In this document: positions 16,626 through 26,063 of the stretch, one piece after another
Numbering within the stretch: the first letter of the stretch is position 1
How the letters are laid out: every line of letters begins with the position of its first letter
Assembly (NCBI GenBank): GCA_900546665.1
Contig: URDY01000002.1
Coordinates: forward strand, 1 to 64,000
DNA: 64,000 nt
DNA from: an uncultured Paraprevotella sp.
Lineage (GTDB): Bacteria; Bacteroidota; Bacteroidia; Bacteroidales; Bacteroidaceae
Reading direction: 5' to 3'
Notes under the pieces: model-generated
Told to the model about the DNA's origin: nothing
The model's input: the letters and a program-made list of their open reading frames with translations, nothing else
The model's database searches: none
Translations under genes and position numbers: made by a program

Positions 16626-18587
16626 CTATAAACGAACTTTTATGGTCTGATTTTCTGAGCGGAAAATATAAAGTCCTGGAGGCAGACTCTTGCGACAGTC
16701 TTCTTCAGTACCAGACATCAGATAAACACCTTGTAAATTATAGACACGAACAAACTCTGATACAGCCTGACACTCTTTTATAGCATCTACATCCAAACTC
16801 AAGACACATTCTGCCGTAGGAGAATCTTCATATTGATCAGCCACAGCAGTCAACAGACATGTCAGTTCCGTTTTTTGATCCCAGCTATCACTGTTTATCA
16901 CATAGGTAGTTCCGCGTACAGAATCCTCTTCTACAATCAGTGTTTCATTATTCTGACCATAGAAACTATATATTTGCATCCGATAAGCCTCAGCGTAGTC
17001 TACTTTATTCCAGTTTAAAACCCAATCACCGGTTTCATCATCTCTGCTTATAGTCACACCCTCACAATCCGGCTTTTCCAAAACACCTTTGGGCATAAAT
17101 TTAAAAACAATGTCACCATTGTCCAGCTGTCGGATCTGAGTTACAGGCTTTCCCATATATTGTCCGTTAAAGACAGTAGCTGCAGGTATGGTATAATCCG
17201 TGAGACTTGTATTCTGGGTATTACCGGGGTATGCCTGTCCAGCCAAAGCTTGTTTCAGTTCCTCGGCACTGGTTGCATTATACTGACCAATATACAGATT
17301 ATTAGCAGGTATGAAACTCATACGTTGATGTTTGGCATCTGAATTTAACCGATTGGATACCCATTTCTGATAATCATAATCCACATGGGTGACTAACAAA
17401 CCTCTTCCAAGAGAAGCCAGTCCTGAGTCCCAGCCTTCATCCTGTCTGTTCTCAAGGATGTAATATTCGTCAGGATTAGCATCGTTGACAACCTTATAGC
17501 CCTTGCCCCCTTTTTCAAGTGGCCTTATCGTAACCGTTCGGCTTTCATTAAGTGTTTCCAATGGACGCCATCCCAGAAAATCGCGCTGATAGGCAGTCAG
17601 TCCGCAAGGCACATAACCATTCACACAATAATTGCCGCAATCCATCAAAGACCAATAACTCATACCCAATGCCACGTAATTATAATCATATTCATCGGGC
17701 AAACCGACTGCATGCGACAACTCATGACACATCGTACCAACTCCAGATGCCACATTCTTATCATTACGCTTGGTCAGTTCACTACAACAGGCCATTACAG
17801 ACACTGTTACATCATCTATTACTGTCGGGCTCACCATTTCTTTCGGCCAAATCGTATTGGGATCTGCGCCATAATCAGATTCCGGCACACCGGCATAAAT
17901 AAAGAAAGCCAGATCCACTGTTCCATTTCCGTCATTATCAAAATCAGACCAACGGTCACCTGCAACAGACATGGCCTGCTGCAGGGCTTCACTGCAGAAC
18001 TCTGTAAAATGAATATCCTTCCTGCTACCGGAATTCTCTCCGTAATAAGCCATCGGTTTGCTCAATGTCACAGGACCTATCACTTCAAAATCAGGCAGAA
18101 ACAGACTATCGCTCTGTTGTGCAAAATAATCACGTACGGCACCTGCACTTCCTGCACCTGTATAAAGCTGTCCGTCACGTGTACCGTTACAATATAAATC
18201 GTAGTAGGTATTGATTTTCTCATCCGTATCTGCCACACTCATCTTCATATCACTGAAATTAACCAGAATGACAGGCACTTTGGGAGAACCTACCGCCTTC
18301 ATGGCTGCTTGATCAGGATCGCCGATACCTGTTGCACGGGTGAGCGGCTTGAGAACCGGAAGATTATCGGGTTTCAGATCAGTCTTTCTGAACACCTGTC
18401 CAGCCTCATCCGGCTCTACGACAAAACCATCCTCACTGAGATAAAAGCTTCTGTTCTCGTCACCACAGAATCTGACCGTCTGCCACGTCCCATCAGACAT
18501 TCTGACCGTGATCCGTTTCTGAAGTGCCGGAACGGCATACAATTGAGCAGACAACAAAAAAAATAAAACGGTATGTGAAATCTTCAT
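16626..18587 (-). CDS. Secreted M6-family metalloprotease domain protein with C-terminal sorting-like tail
   Basis: 653-residue exported protein with a signal peptide (MKISHTVLFFLLSAQLYA). The zinc site is HELSH at 288-292, followed by AVGLPDEYD, the M6 (immune inhibitor A-like) signature HExxHxxGxxDE. The prodomain-like region 20-90 resembles other Bacteroidetes M6 proteins. After the catalytic domain comes a fibronectin III-like segment (about 505-590). The final 55 residues (VRVYNLQGVYLMSG ... GLYIFRS ... IKVRL) look like the C-terminal domain that directs type IX secretion in Porphyromonas and related species. No type IX component is in the window. It is therefore probably secreted or surface-located; the target protein is unknown. 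Confidence 0.85.
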   Translation of the reverse strand: MKISHTVLFFLLSAQLYAVPALQKRITVRMSDGTWQTVRFCGDENRSFYLSEDGFVVEPDEAGQVFRKTDLKPDNLPVLKPLTRATGIGDPDQAAMKAVGSPKVPVILVNFSDMKMSVADTDEKINTYYDLYCNGTRDGQLYTGAGSAGAVRDYFAQQSDSLFLPDFEVIGPVTLSKPMAYYGENSGSRKDIHFTEFCSEALQQAMSVAGDRWSDFDNDGNGTVDLAFFIYAGVPESDYGADPNTIWPKEMVSPTVIDDVTVSVMACCSELTKRNDKNVASGVGTMCHELSHAVGLPDEYDYNYVALGMSYWSLMDCGNYCVNGYVPCGLTAYQRDFLGWRPLETLNESRTVTIRPLEKGGKGYKVVNDANPDEYYILENRQDEGWDSGLASLGRGLLVTHVDYDYQKWVSNRLNSDAKHQRMSFIPANNLYIGQYNATSAEELKQALAGQAYPGNTQNTSLTDYTIPAATVFNGQYMGKPVTQIRQLDNGDIVFKFMPKGVLEKPDCEGVTISRDDETGDWVLNWNKVDYAEAYRMQIYSFYGQNNETLIVEEDSVRGTTYVINSDSWDQKTELTCLLTAVADQYEDSPTAECVLSLDVDAIKECQAVSEFVRVYNLQGVYLMSGTEEDCRKSLPPGLYIFRSENQTIKVRL

Positions 18588-18606
18588 TTTTTAAAGTTTT
18601 TATGTG

Positions 18607-18614
18607 CAAAAATA
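18607..18614 (-). promoter_or_regulatory. -7 promoter element for the M6-type protease gene
   Basis: TATTTTTG on the reverse strand, 20 bases before the start codon. The -33 element is not clear. Confidence 0.4.
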
Positions 18615-18701
18615 ACACTTTTCCGATTGATTTTCATTCTTTTTACACCGAAAAAAGTTTGTTTCCCTATTCATACCAAATACAAACTTCACGGAAAAAC
18701 A

Positions 18702-18743
18702 AGTAAAAAGATAGCCAAACCTTTTTTCCGGATCCGGCTATCT
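18702..18743 (-). terminator. Intrinsic terminator after ppx
   Basis: On the reverse strand AGATAGCC (18736-18743) pairs with GGCTATCT (18709-18716), followed directly by TTTTAC. It lies 26 bases after the ppx stop and ends the ppk-ppx transcript. Confidence 0.8.
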
Positions 18744-18768
18744 CTCATTATTTGCATGGAAAAGTTAT

Positions 18769-19758
18769 TTATTTGTCAGCTTCTACAGTTTCAGCATTCA
18801 GAACACCTTCTGCTTCAGCTGAAAGCAACAGCCTGTTCTTGTTGATTTTCTCCCGTCTCTTACGTTCATCGTCTGTATACAGAGAATCAATAATACCGTC
18901 CGCCAATCCAATAGTCGGCACATAAATATATTCTGCCCGAATACATTCTGCAATAATCAGGAATATTTCTGCAGCAGGCACAATCACGTCCGCACGATCC
19001 GGCTTAAGATTAAAACGGTTCATACGCTCATCTACCGACAAAGGTAAAAGCTGTTTGTGCAACCCTCTCAGTGAAGAGACCGGCATTCTCAGCTCCTTTT
19101 TGTCCTTTTCCTCTGATAGCCGATAAAGCTTGTTTATATTACCGCCACTACCGATAATATTGATAGGTCCGTAATTGGCATACATACCCTCCATATCAGC
19201 TTTCAGGCCATCAATGATACCTTCCTTGACTGCCCTGTTGAGCAATCTGATCGTACCTACATTATAACTGACAGAACCAACAAGACGCCCTTTATGAATC
19301 AGAGTCACTTCAGTACTTCCACCACCCACATCCACATACATGTACGTGGCATCCTTACTGGGTACATTCTCAATATGACTGCTGTAAAGTATGCCTGCCT
19401 CTTCCTTTCCATCGATAATCTCTATCTTGATACCGGTTTTCTTTTCTATCTTCTTGATCAGGCTCTTGCCATTTTTGGCGTCACGCATGGCACTGGTAGC
19501 ACAAGCCCTGTAATCAACCACATCATAAAGACGCATCATAGCCTTAAAGCCTTTGATCATCCTCATCATCATGTCCGCACGCTCCTCACCGATTTTTCCT
19601 TTTGAGAATACATCCAGTCCCAAACGGAGCGGATATCTGAGGAACAACACTTTCCTGAACTTGGTCTCACCCAACGGGGTATGATCAATGTTCTTGATAA
19701 GTAATCTCGCGGCATTGGTTCCGATGTCTATAGCCGCATAATTCTGTCCTTTCGTCAT
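18769..19758 (-). CDS. ppx: Exopolyphosphatase / Ppx-GppA family phosphatase
   Basis: 329-residue cytoplasmic protein of the ASKHA fold. It shows the phosphate-1 motif AIDIGTNAARLLI at the N-terminus and the phosphate-2 motif YVDVGGGSTEVTL in the middle. Family members release phosphate from the ends of polyphosphate, and some hydrolyse pppGpp. It has only the two core domains; the C-terminal HD-like domain of E. coli Ppx is missing, as in short bacterial Ppx/GppA forms. The start codon overlaps the last 4 bases of ppk (ATGA type), so the two are co-transcribed and probably translationally coupled, pairing synthesis and breakdown of polyphosphate. Confidence 0.92.
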   Translation of the reverse strand: MTKGQNYAAIDIGTNAARLLIKNIDHTPLGETKFRKVLFLRYPLRLGLDVFSKGKIGEERADMMMRMIKGFKAMMRLYDVVDYRACATSAMRDAKNGKSLIKKIEKKTGIKIEIIDGKEEAGILYSSHIENVPSKDATYMYVDVGGGSTEVTLIHKGRLVGSVSYNVGTIRLLNRAVKEGIIDGLKADMEGMYANYGPINIIGSGGNINKLYRLSEEKDKKELRMPVSSLRGLHKQLLPLSVDERMNRFNLKPDRADVIVPAAEIFLIIAECIRAEYIYVPTIGLADGIIDSLYTDDERKRREKINKNRLLLSAEAEGVLNAETVEADK

Positions 19759-21866
19759 ACGTTTTTTTCATTTAAAGCAGCCCGTGAGTCTGCAATTTGT
19801 TTTTCATAATAATTATACAACTCTTCCTGTGAGCGGAAAGGTTTGGCTGTTGATTCCAAAGCAAGCAACAGATTATCACCACTTCCGTCTACCAGTCTTC
19901 CTTTCAATGTATCGGCAAGTCCCCACTCTACAATCCTTTTGAGTTCTTCCTTGATGGTCGGATTATAAACCGGAGTCATCACTTCTATACGGTGATCAAG
20001 ATTACGCGGCATCCAATCTGCACTTCCAATAAAGTAACGTTCATCACCGCCGTTGCAGAAAATCAGGATACGGCTATGTTCCAAATACCGGTCGATAATA
20101 CCATGAATGCGTATATTTTCGCTTACCCCTGGTATCCCCGTCACCATCGAACAGTTTCCTCTCACCAACAAATCGATCTGTACACCTGCAGTTGAAGCCT
20201 CATACAGTTTCTTGATAATATCCGGATCCGTAATATGGTTGATTTTCACTTTTATATAAGCAGGTCTGCCTAATTGTCTGTTCTTGATCTCCGTCTGCAT
20301 CATAGCCAGAATGTTTTTCTTCATCGAATTGGGTGACACCAACAATTCCTTGAATTTCACAGGCAAGAACGGTTTCTCGATAAAGCTGAATACATTGGCC
20401 ACATCCTTGACTATAGGCTGTGAAGCCGTCATCAGCAGACAGTCTGTATATATCCTGGCATTGCCTTCGTGAAAGTTACCTGTACCCACACAAGCTATAC
20501 TGCTACCGCCCGTCATCTCTACATACAACAGTTTGGAATGCACCTTCAAGCCTTCCACACCAAATATCACATTGATACCGGCATCTTTCATTCGCTTGCT
20601 CCACTTTATGTTGCTAGCCTCATCAAAGCGCGCCAGAAGCTCTATCACGACAGTCACCTTCTTGCCATTCTTGGCCGCAGCAATCAACGCTTCCACGACC
20701 TTACTGTCTTTGGCCAAACGATACAATGTAGTTTTGATGGCCTTGACTCTGGGTGAAATAGCAGCCTCGCAAAGCAACTGGATATAATGATCGAATGAAT
20801 GATAAGGCACATGAAGGAAACGGTCTTCCTCACATACCAGATCCAACATACTTCTGGCTCCCGTAAACTCAGGTTTAAAAAGTGGCTTCCATGAAGGATA
20901 TTTCAGATCCGTTCTTCCACAATCCGGAAATTTCATCAGATCCTTATGGTTATGATAGCGGCCTCCAGACAAAGTGGTGTCATACTTATCCAAAGACAAG
21001 TTGAACATAATGCGTTTAAAAAGGTCTTTTGGCATACTGCTGTCAAAAATGACTCTGATAGGCTGACCGTTCTTACGACTCTTCACACCACGCTGCACCT
21101 TTTGCAACGTACCGGCATCCAGTTCATTATCCAGCTCCATTTCCGCATCCTTCGTAAACTTAAAGGAATAAGCTTCAAAATGATCAAAATCCACACTCAC
21201 GAATATCATGGGAAGGCAATAACGGATCACGTCATCCATAAACATGATATAATGGCGGTCGCCCTCATCAGGCAATCTCAAAAAACGCCCGAATTTTTCT
21301 ACCGGCACTCTGATCAGAGCATATTCTTTCTTTTCCTTTTTATGATCGTCAGCCCACTTGATCAGCCTGACAGCAAGATAAATCGTATCATCAGTCTCAT
21401 TAGCCAACTGATCTACCTGCGAAAGCCACACCGGATTGGTAAAGCCTGCCAACTGATTTCTGAAATACCGGCTAATAAACTGTTGCTGCGATTCATTCAA
21501 CTGTGTTTCATTGACAATACAAAGATTCTCAGCTTCAAGCTCTTTTGTCAGCGACTGCATGACATATTCAAATTCCTTATTGTATTGTGCATTCAATTTG
21601 TTGATATAAGCCATGGAACTGCGTGCTTCTTCACGCTGCGCTTTCATTTTCTTGACATCACTTTCTGCAAGTCTGGCTAAAGTAGCCATTCTCACTCTGA
21701 AAAATTCATCCAGATTATTACTGTAAATGCCCATAAAACTCAAACGTTCCAACAGAGGTACAGACTTGTTCTGTGCTTCCTGTAATATGCGGTAATTAAA
21801 ATACATCCAACTCACATCTCTCGGAATCATCGGCAATGAGTTCTTTACAATCTGCTTCAATTTCAT
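19755..21866 (-). CDS. ppk: Polyphosphate kinase 1
   Basis: 703-residue enzyme that transfers the gamma phosphate of ATP to a growing polyphosphate chain, reversible in principle. Domain order is N-terminal helical, head, then two phospholipase D-like C-terminal domains. The autophosphorylated histidine is most likely His443 (VHSKLLYVE), and His597 in LEHSRILIF matches the second conserved histidine. The length fits the family. The downstream ppx overlaps by 4 bases. The phosphate transporter gene lies just upstream on the same strand but is separated by a clear terminator, so it is probably a neighbouring transcript with a common theme and not the same operon. Confidence 0.96.
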   Translation of the reverse strand: MKLKQIVKNSLPMIPRDVSWMYFNYRILQEAQNKSVPLLERLSFMGIYSNNLDEFFRVRMATLARLAESDVKKMKAQREEARSSMAYINKLNAQYNKEFEYVMQSLTKELEAENLCIVNETQLNESQQQFISRYFRNQLAGFTNPVWLSQVDQLANETDDTIYLAVRLIKWADDHKKEKKEYALIRVPVEKFGRFLRLPDEGDRHYIMFMDDVIRYCLPMIFVSVDFDHFEAYSFKFTKDAEMELDNELDAGTLQKVQRGVKSRKNGQPIRVIFDSSMPKDLFKRIMFNLSLDKYDTTLSGGRYHNHKDLMKFPDCGRTDLKYPSWKPLFKPEFTGARSMLDLVCEEDRFLHVPYHSFDHYIQLLCEAAISPRVKAIKTTLYRLAKDSKVVEALIAAAKNGKKVTVVIELLARFDEASNIKWSKRMKDAGINVIFGVEGLKVHSKLLYVEMTGGSSIACVGTGNFHEGNARIYTDCLLMTASQPIVKDVANVFSFIEKPFLPVKFKELLVSPNSMKKNILAMMQTEIKNRQLGRPAYIKVKINHITDPDIIKKLYEASTAGVQIDLLVRGNCSMVTGIPGVSENIRIHGIIDRYLEHSRILIFCNGGDERYFIGSADWMPRNLDHRIEVMTPVYNPTIKEELKRIVEWGLADTLKGRLVDGSGDNLLLALESTAKPFRSQEELYNYYEKQIADSRAALNEKNV

Positions 21867-21907
21867 AAAAAATATTTTGTGAATTATTGTTCTTTTTCTA
21901 TTATCCT

Positions 21908-21915
21908 CAAATATA
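21908..21915 (-). promoter_or_regulatory. -7 promoter element for ppk-ppx
   Basis: TATATTTG on the reverse strand, 41 bases before the ppk start. It sits right against the upstream terminator. No convincing -33 element was seen. Confidence 0.4.
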
Positions 21916-21917
21916 GC

Positions 21918-21977
21918 AAAAAAACCTCTTGTCCGGAATATTATTTATTGAAAAATATTCCAAAAAAGAGGTTTTTC
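21918..21977 (-). terminator. Terminator of the PiT transporter gene
   Basis: Nested inverted repeat: outer arms 21920-21930 and 21966-21976 (AAAAACCTCTT / AAGAGGTTTTT) and inner arms GGAATATT / AATATTCC (21935-21942, 21954-21961). On the reverse strand the outer arm ends in GAGGTTTTTTT, a good T-run. Confidence 0.8.
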
Positions 21978-22027
21978 TTTCAATTTTCCGTATCATCCAT
22001 ACGGCCTTTACATTCTTGTTTCATTCA

Positions 22028-24271
22028 CTACTGCTGGAAGCGGCGGTATGCACGCAAATAATGGCGTAATCCGCTCAACAGCTCCTGAGTTTCCTGCAAC
22101 AGGTTCAAATAGACCAGCGAAACTTTAAGTCCTTGTGACAGATCCATCTGAATACGGTCTTCCTGTGCCTTGCGCATAGCCGACAAAGTCGCTTTATATT
22201 CATCTTCTTCAGCTAAAAGCGCATCTATTCTTTCATAATCATGATCTTCAACAATCTGCTCACTACGCATGATGTAATCAACGATTTTCTTTTTCACCGG
22301 AAGCAATTCCTCAATACATTCCTTAGACAGAGGGTTAAAGTTATTGTCCACATGCTCCTTGCAGGGTTCTGTCATACGCTTCAGACAGTAAAGTAACTGC
22401 TCACCGCTGTTTGAAGCCAGATGGAACCACGTATTCTTTTCCAACGAAAGCTGTTTGTCAATACGTCGCATACCGACCAGTTCTCTCTGACGTAGTTTTT
22501 TACGGTGTGATTTCTCTGCATCCAGACGCTTCATGGCTTTTCTCAGCATACGAAGATCTTCATTGACAAAGCCGTTCACCACCTCCTCGTATGTTTTCCA
22601 TGTAAAGTCCAACATGTTCTGCTGGGTAATGCAAACGTGCTTTCTCAACAGATTCCAGTTTTCTTCCGGATCCTTGGTTGCCATCATGTTTCTGAACAAA
22701 AGATCCTGTGAATCCACTTCTTCTTTTGACTTGAAAATGAAATTACTCTTGATCAGGATAAATATTGCAGCAAACACAAACAATGCCATCACAACTACGC
22801 CACCATAATACATGGCGATAGTAACCAACGCACAGACAGAAAAGGCGATGCCGGCAGTCAGGAACCAGCCACCGATGACATTCAGCACACCGGTAATACG
22901 GAATACTGCACTCTCGCGTGTCCAGGCACGGTCTGCCAGAGAAGTACCCATAGCCACGATGAATGTCACGTATGTAGTTGACAACGGCAACTTCAATGAA
23001 GTACCCATTGCAATCAACAGACCTGCCAGAACCAGATTGACCGAAGCACGGATAAGATCGAATGCTGCACCCTTTTCAAGAATCACTTCATCCTTATTAA
23101 AGCGGGAATCCAACCAGTCAAGTACTTTCTTAGGTGTATATTTGGTAATGAACTCACCCACATTATTTGAACCACGCACAATGCTTCGGGCTACTTTTGA
23201 TGATCCGAACATTTCCTCACCCTCATCCTGTCTGGACAGGTCAACAGAAGTCTTAACCACATTTTGAGCTTTTTTGGAAGTAGCCAGTGAATAAACCATG
23301 ACGACACCGGAAAGGAAAAGGAATATAAACGGAGTCTTCGCACTTTCATTCAGAGAACCCATAAGAAACGTATCTGCCTGACCTGCACCATTGGCCGAAA
23401 AATCAAGATAAGCAGAATAAGCTGCCAAGGGAACTCCGACAAAGTTAACCAGGTCATTACCGGCAAAAGCCATTGCCAATGCAAACGTACCCATGAAGAT
23501 CACAATCTTAAACACGTTTACCTTGCAAAGATACAGAATCTGCATAAGTATTGTACTCACCACAAAACACCAGCCAATCATTGTCCAGGTATGTTCATTG
23601 GTCCATGCCATAATCTCAGGAGTCATGAAAGAAGAACCTTTCAGTCCTTTCAACAAGGCAAAATAAGCAATAGCCGTAGTGGCGATTCCACCGAATATAC
23701 CAGCGGTCCATTTCAAATTCTTGGTATAGTTAAAAGTGAATATCATTCTGGAAATCCACTGTACGATCACACCGAATACAAAAGCGACAGCTACAGAAAG
23801 GAATATACCCAAAATCACAGACAGAGCCTTATCTGTATTCATCAGTTCGGCAAAACCCAACATACCGGTCTCATCCGAAGCAATTTTCAGCAAAGCCAGG
23901 ATAAACGTACCACCCAAAAGTTCGAATACCATGGACACGGTAGTAGATGTCGGCATACCTAAAGTATTGAACACATCCAGCAAGACCACATCAGTAACCA
24001 TAACAGCCAGGAAAATGCAAAGCAGGTCATTGAAACTGAACATTTGTGGCTGGAATATGCCGTGTCGGGCAATATCCATCATCCCGTTGCTCATGGTTGC
24101 TCCAATGAAAACACCAATGGACGCAATAATCAGGATCGTGCGAAAACGAGCCACCTTTGCTCCGATGGCCGAATTCAGGAAGTTCACTGCGTCATTGCTG
24201 ACTCCGACATTCAAGTCCACGATAGCCAGAACGAACAGAAACAGAATAAAACTAAAATAAACGATTTCCAT
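22028..24271 (-). CDS. PiT-family inorganic phosphate transporter with long soluble C-terminus
   Basis: 747-residue inner-membrane protein. The first about 515 residues contain two repeats of hydrophobic helices. The first PiT signature is recognisable near the N-terminus (VGVSNDAVNFLNSAIGAK) and the second in the middle (AFAGNDLVNFVGVPLAA), both with the GxNDxxN-like core. It should import phosphate with H+ or Na+. The last about 230 residues are soluble, helical and highly charged (KKLRQRELVGMRRIDK ... LEKNTWFHLASNSGEQLLYC), resembling a PhoU-like regulatory domain fused to the transporter. PiT proteins elsewhere often have a separate PhoU/DUF47 partner. The neighbours ppk, ppx and the divergent porin gene fit a phosphate role. 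Confidence 0.9.
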   Translation of the reverse strand: MEIVYFSFILFLFVLAIVDLNVGVSNDAVNFLNSAIGAKVARFRTILIIASIGVFIGATMSNGMMDIARHGIFQPQMFSFNDLLCIFLAVMVTDVVLLDVFNTLGMPTSTTVSMVFELLGGTFILALLKIASDETGMLGFAELMNTDKALSVILGIFLSVAVAFVFGVIVQWISRMIFTFNYTKNLKWTAGIFGGIATTAIAYFALLKGLKGSSFMTPEIMAWTNEHTWTMIGWCFVVSTILMQILYLCKVNVFKIVIFMGTFALAMAFAGNDLVNFVGVPLAAYSAYLDFSANGAGQADTFLMGSLNESAKTPFIFLFLSGVVMVYSLATSKKAQNVVKTSVDLSRQDEGEEMFGSSKVARSIVRGSNNVGEFITKYTPKKVLDWLDSRFNKDEVILEKGAAFDLIRASVNLVLAGLLIAMGTSLKLPLSTTYVTFIVAMGTSLADRAWTRESAVFRITGVLNVIGGWFLTAGIAFSVCALVTIAMYYGGVVVMALFVFAAIFILIKSNFIFKSKEEVDSQDLLFRNMMATKDPEENWNLLRKHVCITQQNMLDFTWKTYEEVVNGFVNEDLRMLRKAMKRLDAEKSHRKKLRQRELVGMRRIDKQLSLEKNTWFHLASNSGEQLLYCLKRMTEPCKEHVDNNFNPLSKECIEELLPVKKKIVDYIMRSEQIVEDHDYERIDALLAEEDEYKATLSAMRKAQEDRIQMDLSQGLKVSLVYLNLLQETQELLSGLRHYLRAYRRFQQ

Positions 24272-24370
24272 AAAATGATATTTTTGTGATTATTATTTTG
24301 CCTGCAAAAATACGGCACACATATGTAAGACATGTAACAGCGATGTTAAAATCCTGTTACAATTGAAAAA

Positions 24371-24392
24371 TCAGGCCGAAAAAAACGCCTGA
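24371..24392. promoter_or_regulatory. Short inverted repeat between the divergent PiT and porin genes
   Basis: TCAGGC (24371-24376) pairs with GCCTGA (24387-24392) over a 10-base loop. It lies in the 220-base divergent region and could be an operator for shared phosphate control; no known Pho box was identified. Confidence 0.25.
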
Positions 24393-24459
24393 AATGTAAC
24401 ATAACTGTGAAGTTTTGCAATTTCGGACCCACTTCTGCCCTTCCTTACTTAAAATTTCA

Positions 24460-24467
24460 TAAATTTG
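24460..24467 (+). promoter_or_regulatory. -7 promoter element for the porin gene
   Basis: TAAATTTG, 24 bases before the ATG at 24492. The -33 element is not clear, which can indicate activator dependence. Confidence 0.4.
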
Positions 24468-24491
24468 CATGTCATTTAAATATAAGGAATA

Positions 24492-25598
24492 ATGAAACGG
24501 ATAATTACTGTATTGACAGTCTGCAGTCTGTGCCTCACTGCAGCACATGCTCAGAACGAAGAAAAAAAATGGTGGGAAGACATCAAGCAAAATACCACAT
24601 TCGGTGGATATGTAGTCGGAAAGGCAGCATTCAATGATCAGGATCTGGACAGCAAGAACAAAAGTCACAGTACATTCGATATCCGTATGATCCGTGCCTA
24701 TGTCAATGGAAAGGTATGGGACTTCAAATATGGCTTACAGATGGACATGAGCGGTGTGGCAGGAGGAAGCACCGAAAAAGGACCGCGAGTCATCGATGCA
24801 TGGGCTGAATGGTGTAAATTCAAGTTTGCCAGCATCAAATTCGGAGAATTCAAACGTGCCTTCACGTTCGAAAATCCAATGAATCCATGGGATGTAGGAT
24901 TCGGTGCCAATTCACAAGCCATTGACAAACTGGCCGGTATGAACGACCGGGTTGGAGAACACGCCAGCAGCGGACGTGATCTTGGTATCCAGCTTCAGGG
25001 TGACCTTTTCGATTCGAAAAAAGACGGTCACAGTTTCCTACACTACCAGATCGGAGTCTACAACGGACAAGGCATTAACCATGCTGACCAGAACAATTCA
25101 AAAGACATCATAGGCGGACTTTGGGTTTCACCTGTCAGAAACTTATGTATAGGTGCTTTCGGTTGGGCTGGCGACTATACCAAAACGGTCAACGGCAAAG
25201 ACATTACAGTAGACCGTAACCGTATGGCTTTCGGACTCAAGTATGAAGACAAATGGACTGTCAGGGCAGAATATGTTACCAGTCAGGGCCACAAGATCAG
25301 CGACTACAGTGTTGACGAAAACGGACAAGCCACGGTAAGCGGCAATGACCACGCTGATGCCTGGTATGCCATGGTGGGTGTACCGGTCACTTCACGTTGC
25401 AAGATTTATGGAAAATGGGATGTATACCGCGATGACAAGACCTCCAACACTCAGAAATCCCTCTATGGTCTGGCCATGAATTACTACTTCTACAAGAATC
25501 TGAAGATCCAGGCACTCTATAACTTTGTCGACGATCGTTCCTATGCCGGCGACCAGCACTATAATCAGGCTGAAATCCAATTATACTGGCGATTCTGA
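24492..25598 (+). CDS. Phosphate-selective porin (OprO/OprP-like) outer-membrane protein
   Basis: 368-residue outer-membrane protein with a signal peptide (MKRIITVLTVCSLCLTAAHA). The mature part is a run of amphipathic beta strands with alternating aromatic residues (GKVWDFKYGLQMDMSG, RAYVNGKV and others) and ends in YWRF, a C-terminal aromatic typical for assembly by the Bam machinery. The pattern and the FKRAFTFENPMNPWD region resemble OprO/OprP-type porins of Bacteroidetes. Being divergent from a phosphate transporter and close to ppk/ppx, it probably lets phosphate across the outer membrane. Family assignment is from overall pattern, so substrate choice is an inference. Confidence 0.8.
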   Translation: MKRIITVLTVCSLCLTAAHAQNEEKKWWEDIKQNTTFGGYVVGKAAFNDQDLDSKNKSHSTFDIRMIRAYVNGKVWDFKYGLQMDMSGVAGGSTEKGPRVIDAWAEWCKFKFASIKFGEFKRAFTFENPMNPWDVGFGANSQAIDKLAGMNDRVGEHASSGRDLGIQLQGDLFDSKKDGHSFLHYQIGVYNGQGINHADQNNSKDIIGGLWVSPVRNLCIGAFGWAGDYTKTVNGKDITVDRNRMAFGLKYEDKWTVRAEYVTSQGHKISDYSVDENGQATVSGNDHADAWYAMVGVPVTSRCKIYGKWDVYRDDKTSNTQKSLYGLAMNYYFYKNLKIQALYNFVDDRSYAGDQHYNQAEIQLYWRF

Positions 25599-25638
25599 TT
25601 TTTCGTCCGGAAAATATATCATTTTACGATTTCTTTTT

Positions 25639-25646
25639 TATCTTTG
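25639..25646 (+). promoter_or_regulatory. -7 promoter element upstream of the three small genes
   Basis: TATCTTTG matches TAnnTTTG, 43 bases before the ATG at 25690. The upstream -33 region is T-rich. Confidence 0.45.
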
Positions 25647-25689
25647 CTCCGGATACAGAAGATAAGAACAAGTTAAACCGTTTAAGCCT

Positions 25690-26055
25690 ATGAGTCAAGA
25701 AGATCGCCGCACGCAGGTCTATATACTGGTCTGCCGCAATCCGGAGGGAGAAATCATCGTTCCGGCATTTTCTGCTTTTGATACGGACGAAGCGTACGCT
25801 TATTTCGAATCAGAATCTGCCGAACACAGTTCATCCATCTACAACTGCGAATTGCTGAAAATCGTCAAAGCATTCGAATTGCTCGATGGTGAAGTTGTAT
25901 GGGCCAACCGTGAAGGAAGCGGTCATGACGGTCCGCCACTCTATCTCACCATCGATCTCGGATTAAGAGGAAAACCTTTCCTCTATTTCAACAGACTGAT
26001 CAGTGAGCCCGAAAGCCGCGATCTTGATTCACTTCATGTGGCAAGAATATACTAA
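25690..26055 (+). CDS. Hypothetical small cytoplasmic protein
   Basis: 121-residue acidic protein, no signal peptide or membrane segment. I do not recognise a family. It has a beta-rich N-terminus (TQVYILVCRNPEGEIIVPAF), then a DEAYAYFESES segment, and a Gly/Pro turn (SGHDGPPLYLTIDL) in the second half. The codon pattern is ordinary for this genome and it has its own promoter, so it is a real gene. The B3/B4 domain gene follows after 8 bases and a third small gene 19 bases after that; the three are probably one transcript. Confidence 0.7.
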   Translation: MSQEDRRTQVYILVCRNPEGEIIVPAFSAFDTDEAYAYFESESAEHSSSIYNCELLKIVKAFELLDGEVVWANREGSGHDGPPLYLTIDLGLRGKPFLYFNRLISEPESRDLDSLHVARIY

Positions 26056-26063
26056 TATATATA

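Noticed and set aside
20946..21680. 244-codon forward frame across ppk
   Set aside because: Antisense shadow of ppk, rich in His/Gln/Ile as expected from reversed codons.
23736..24260. 174-codon forward frame across the PiT gene
   Set aside because: Antisense shadow; no signal peptide or family pattern.
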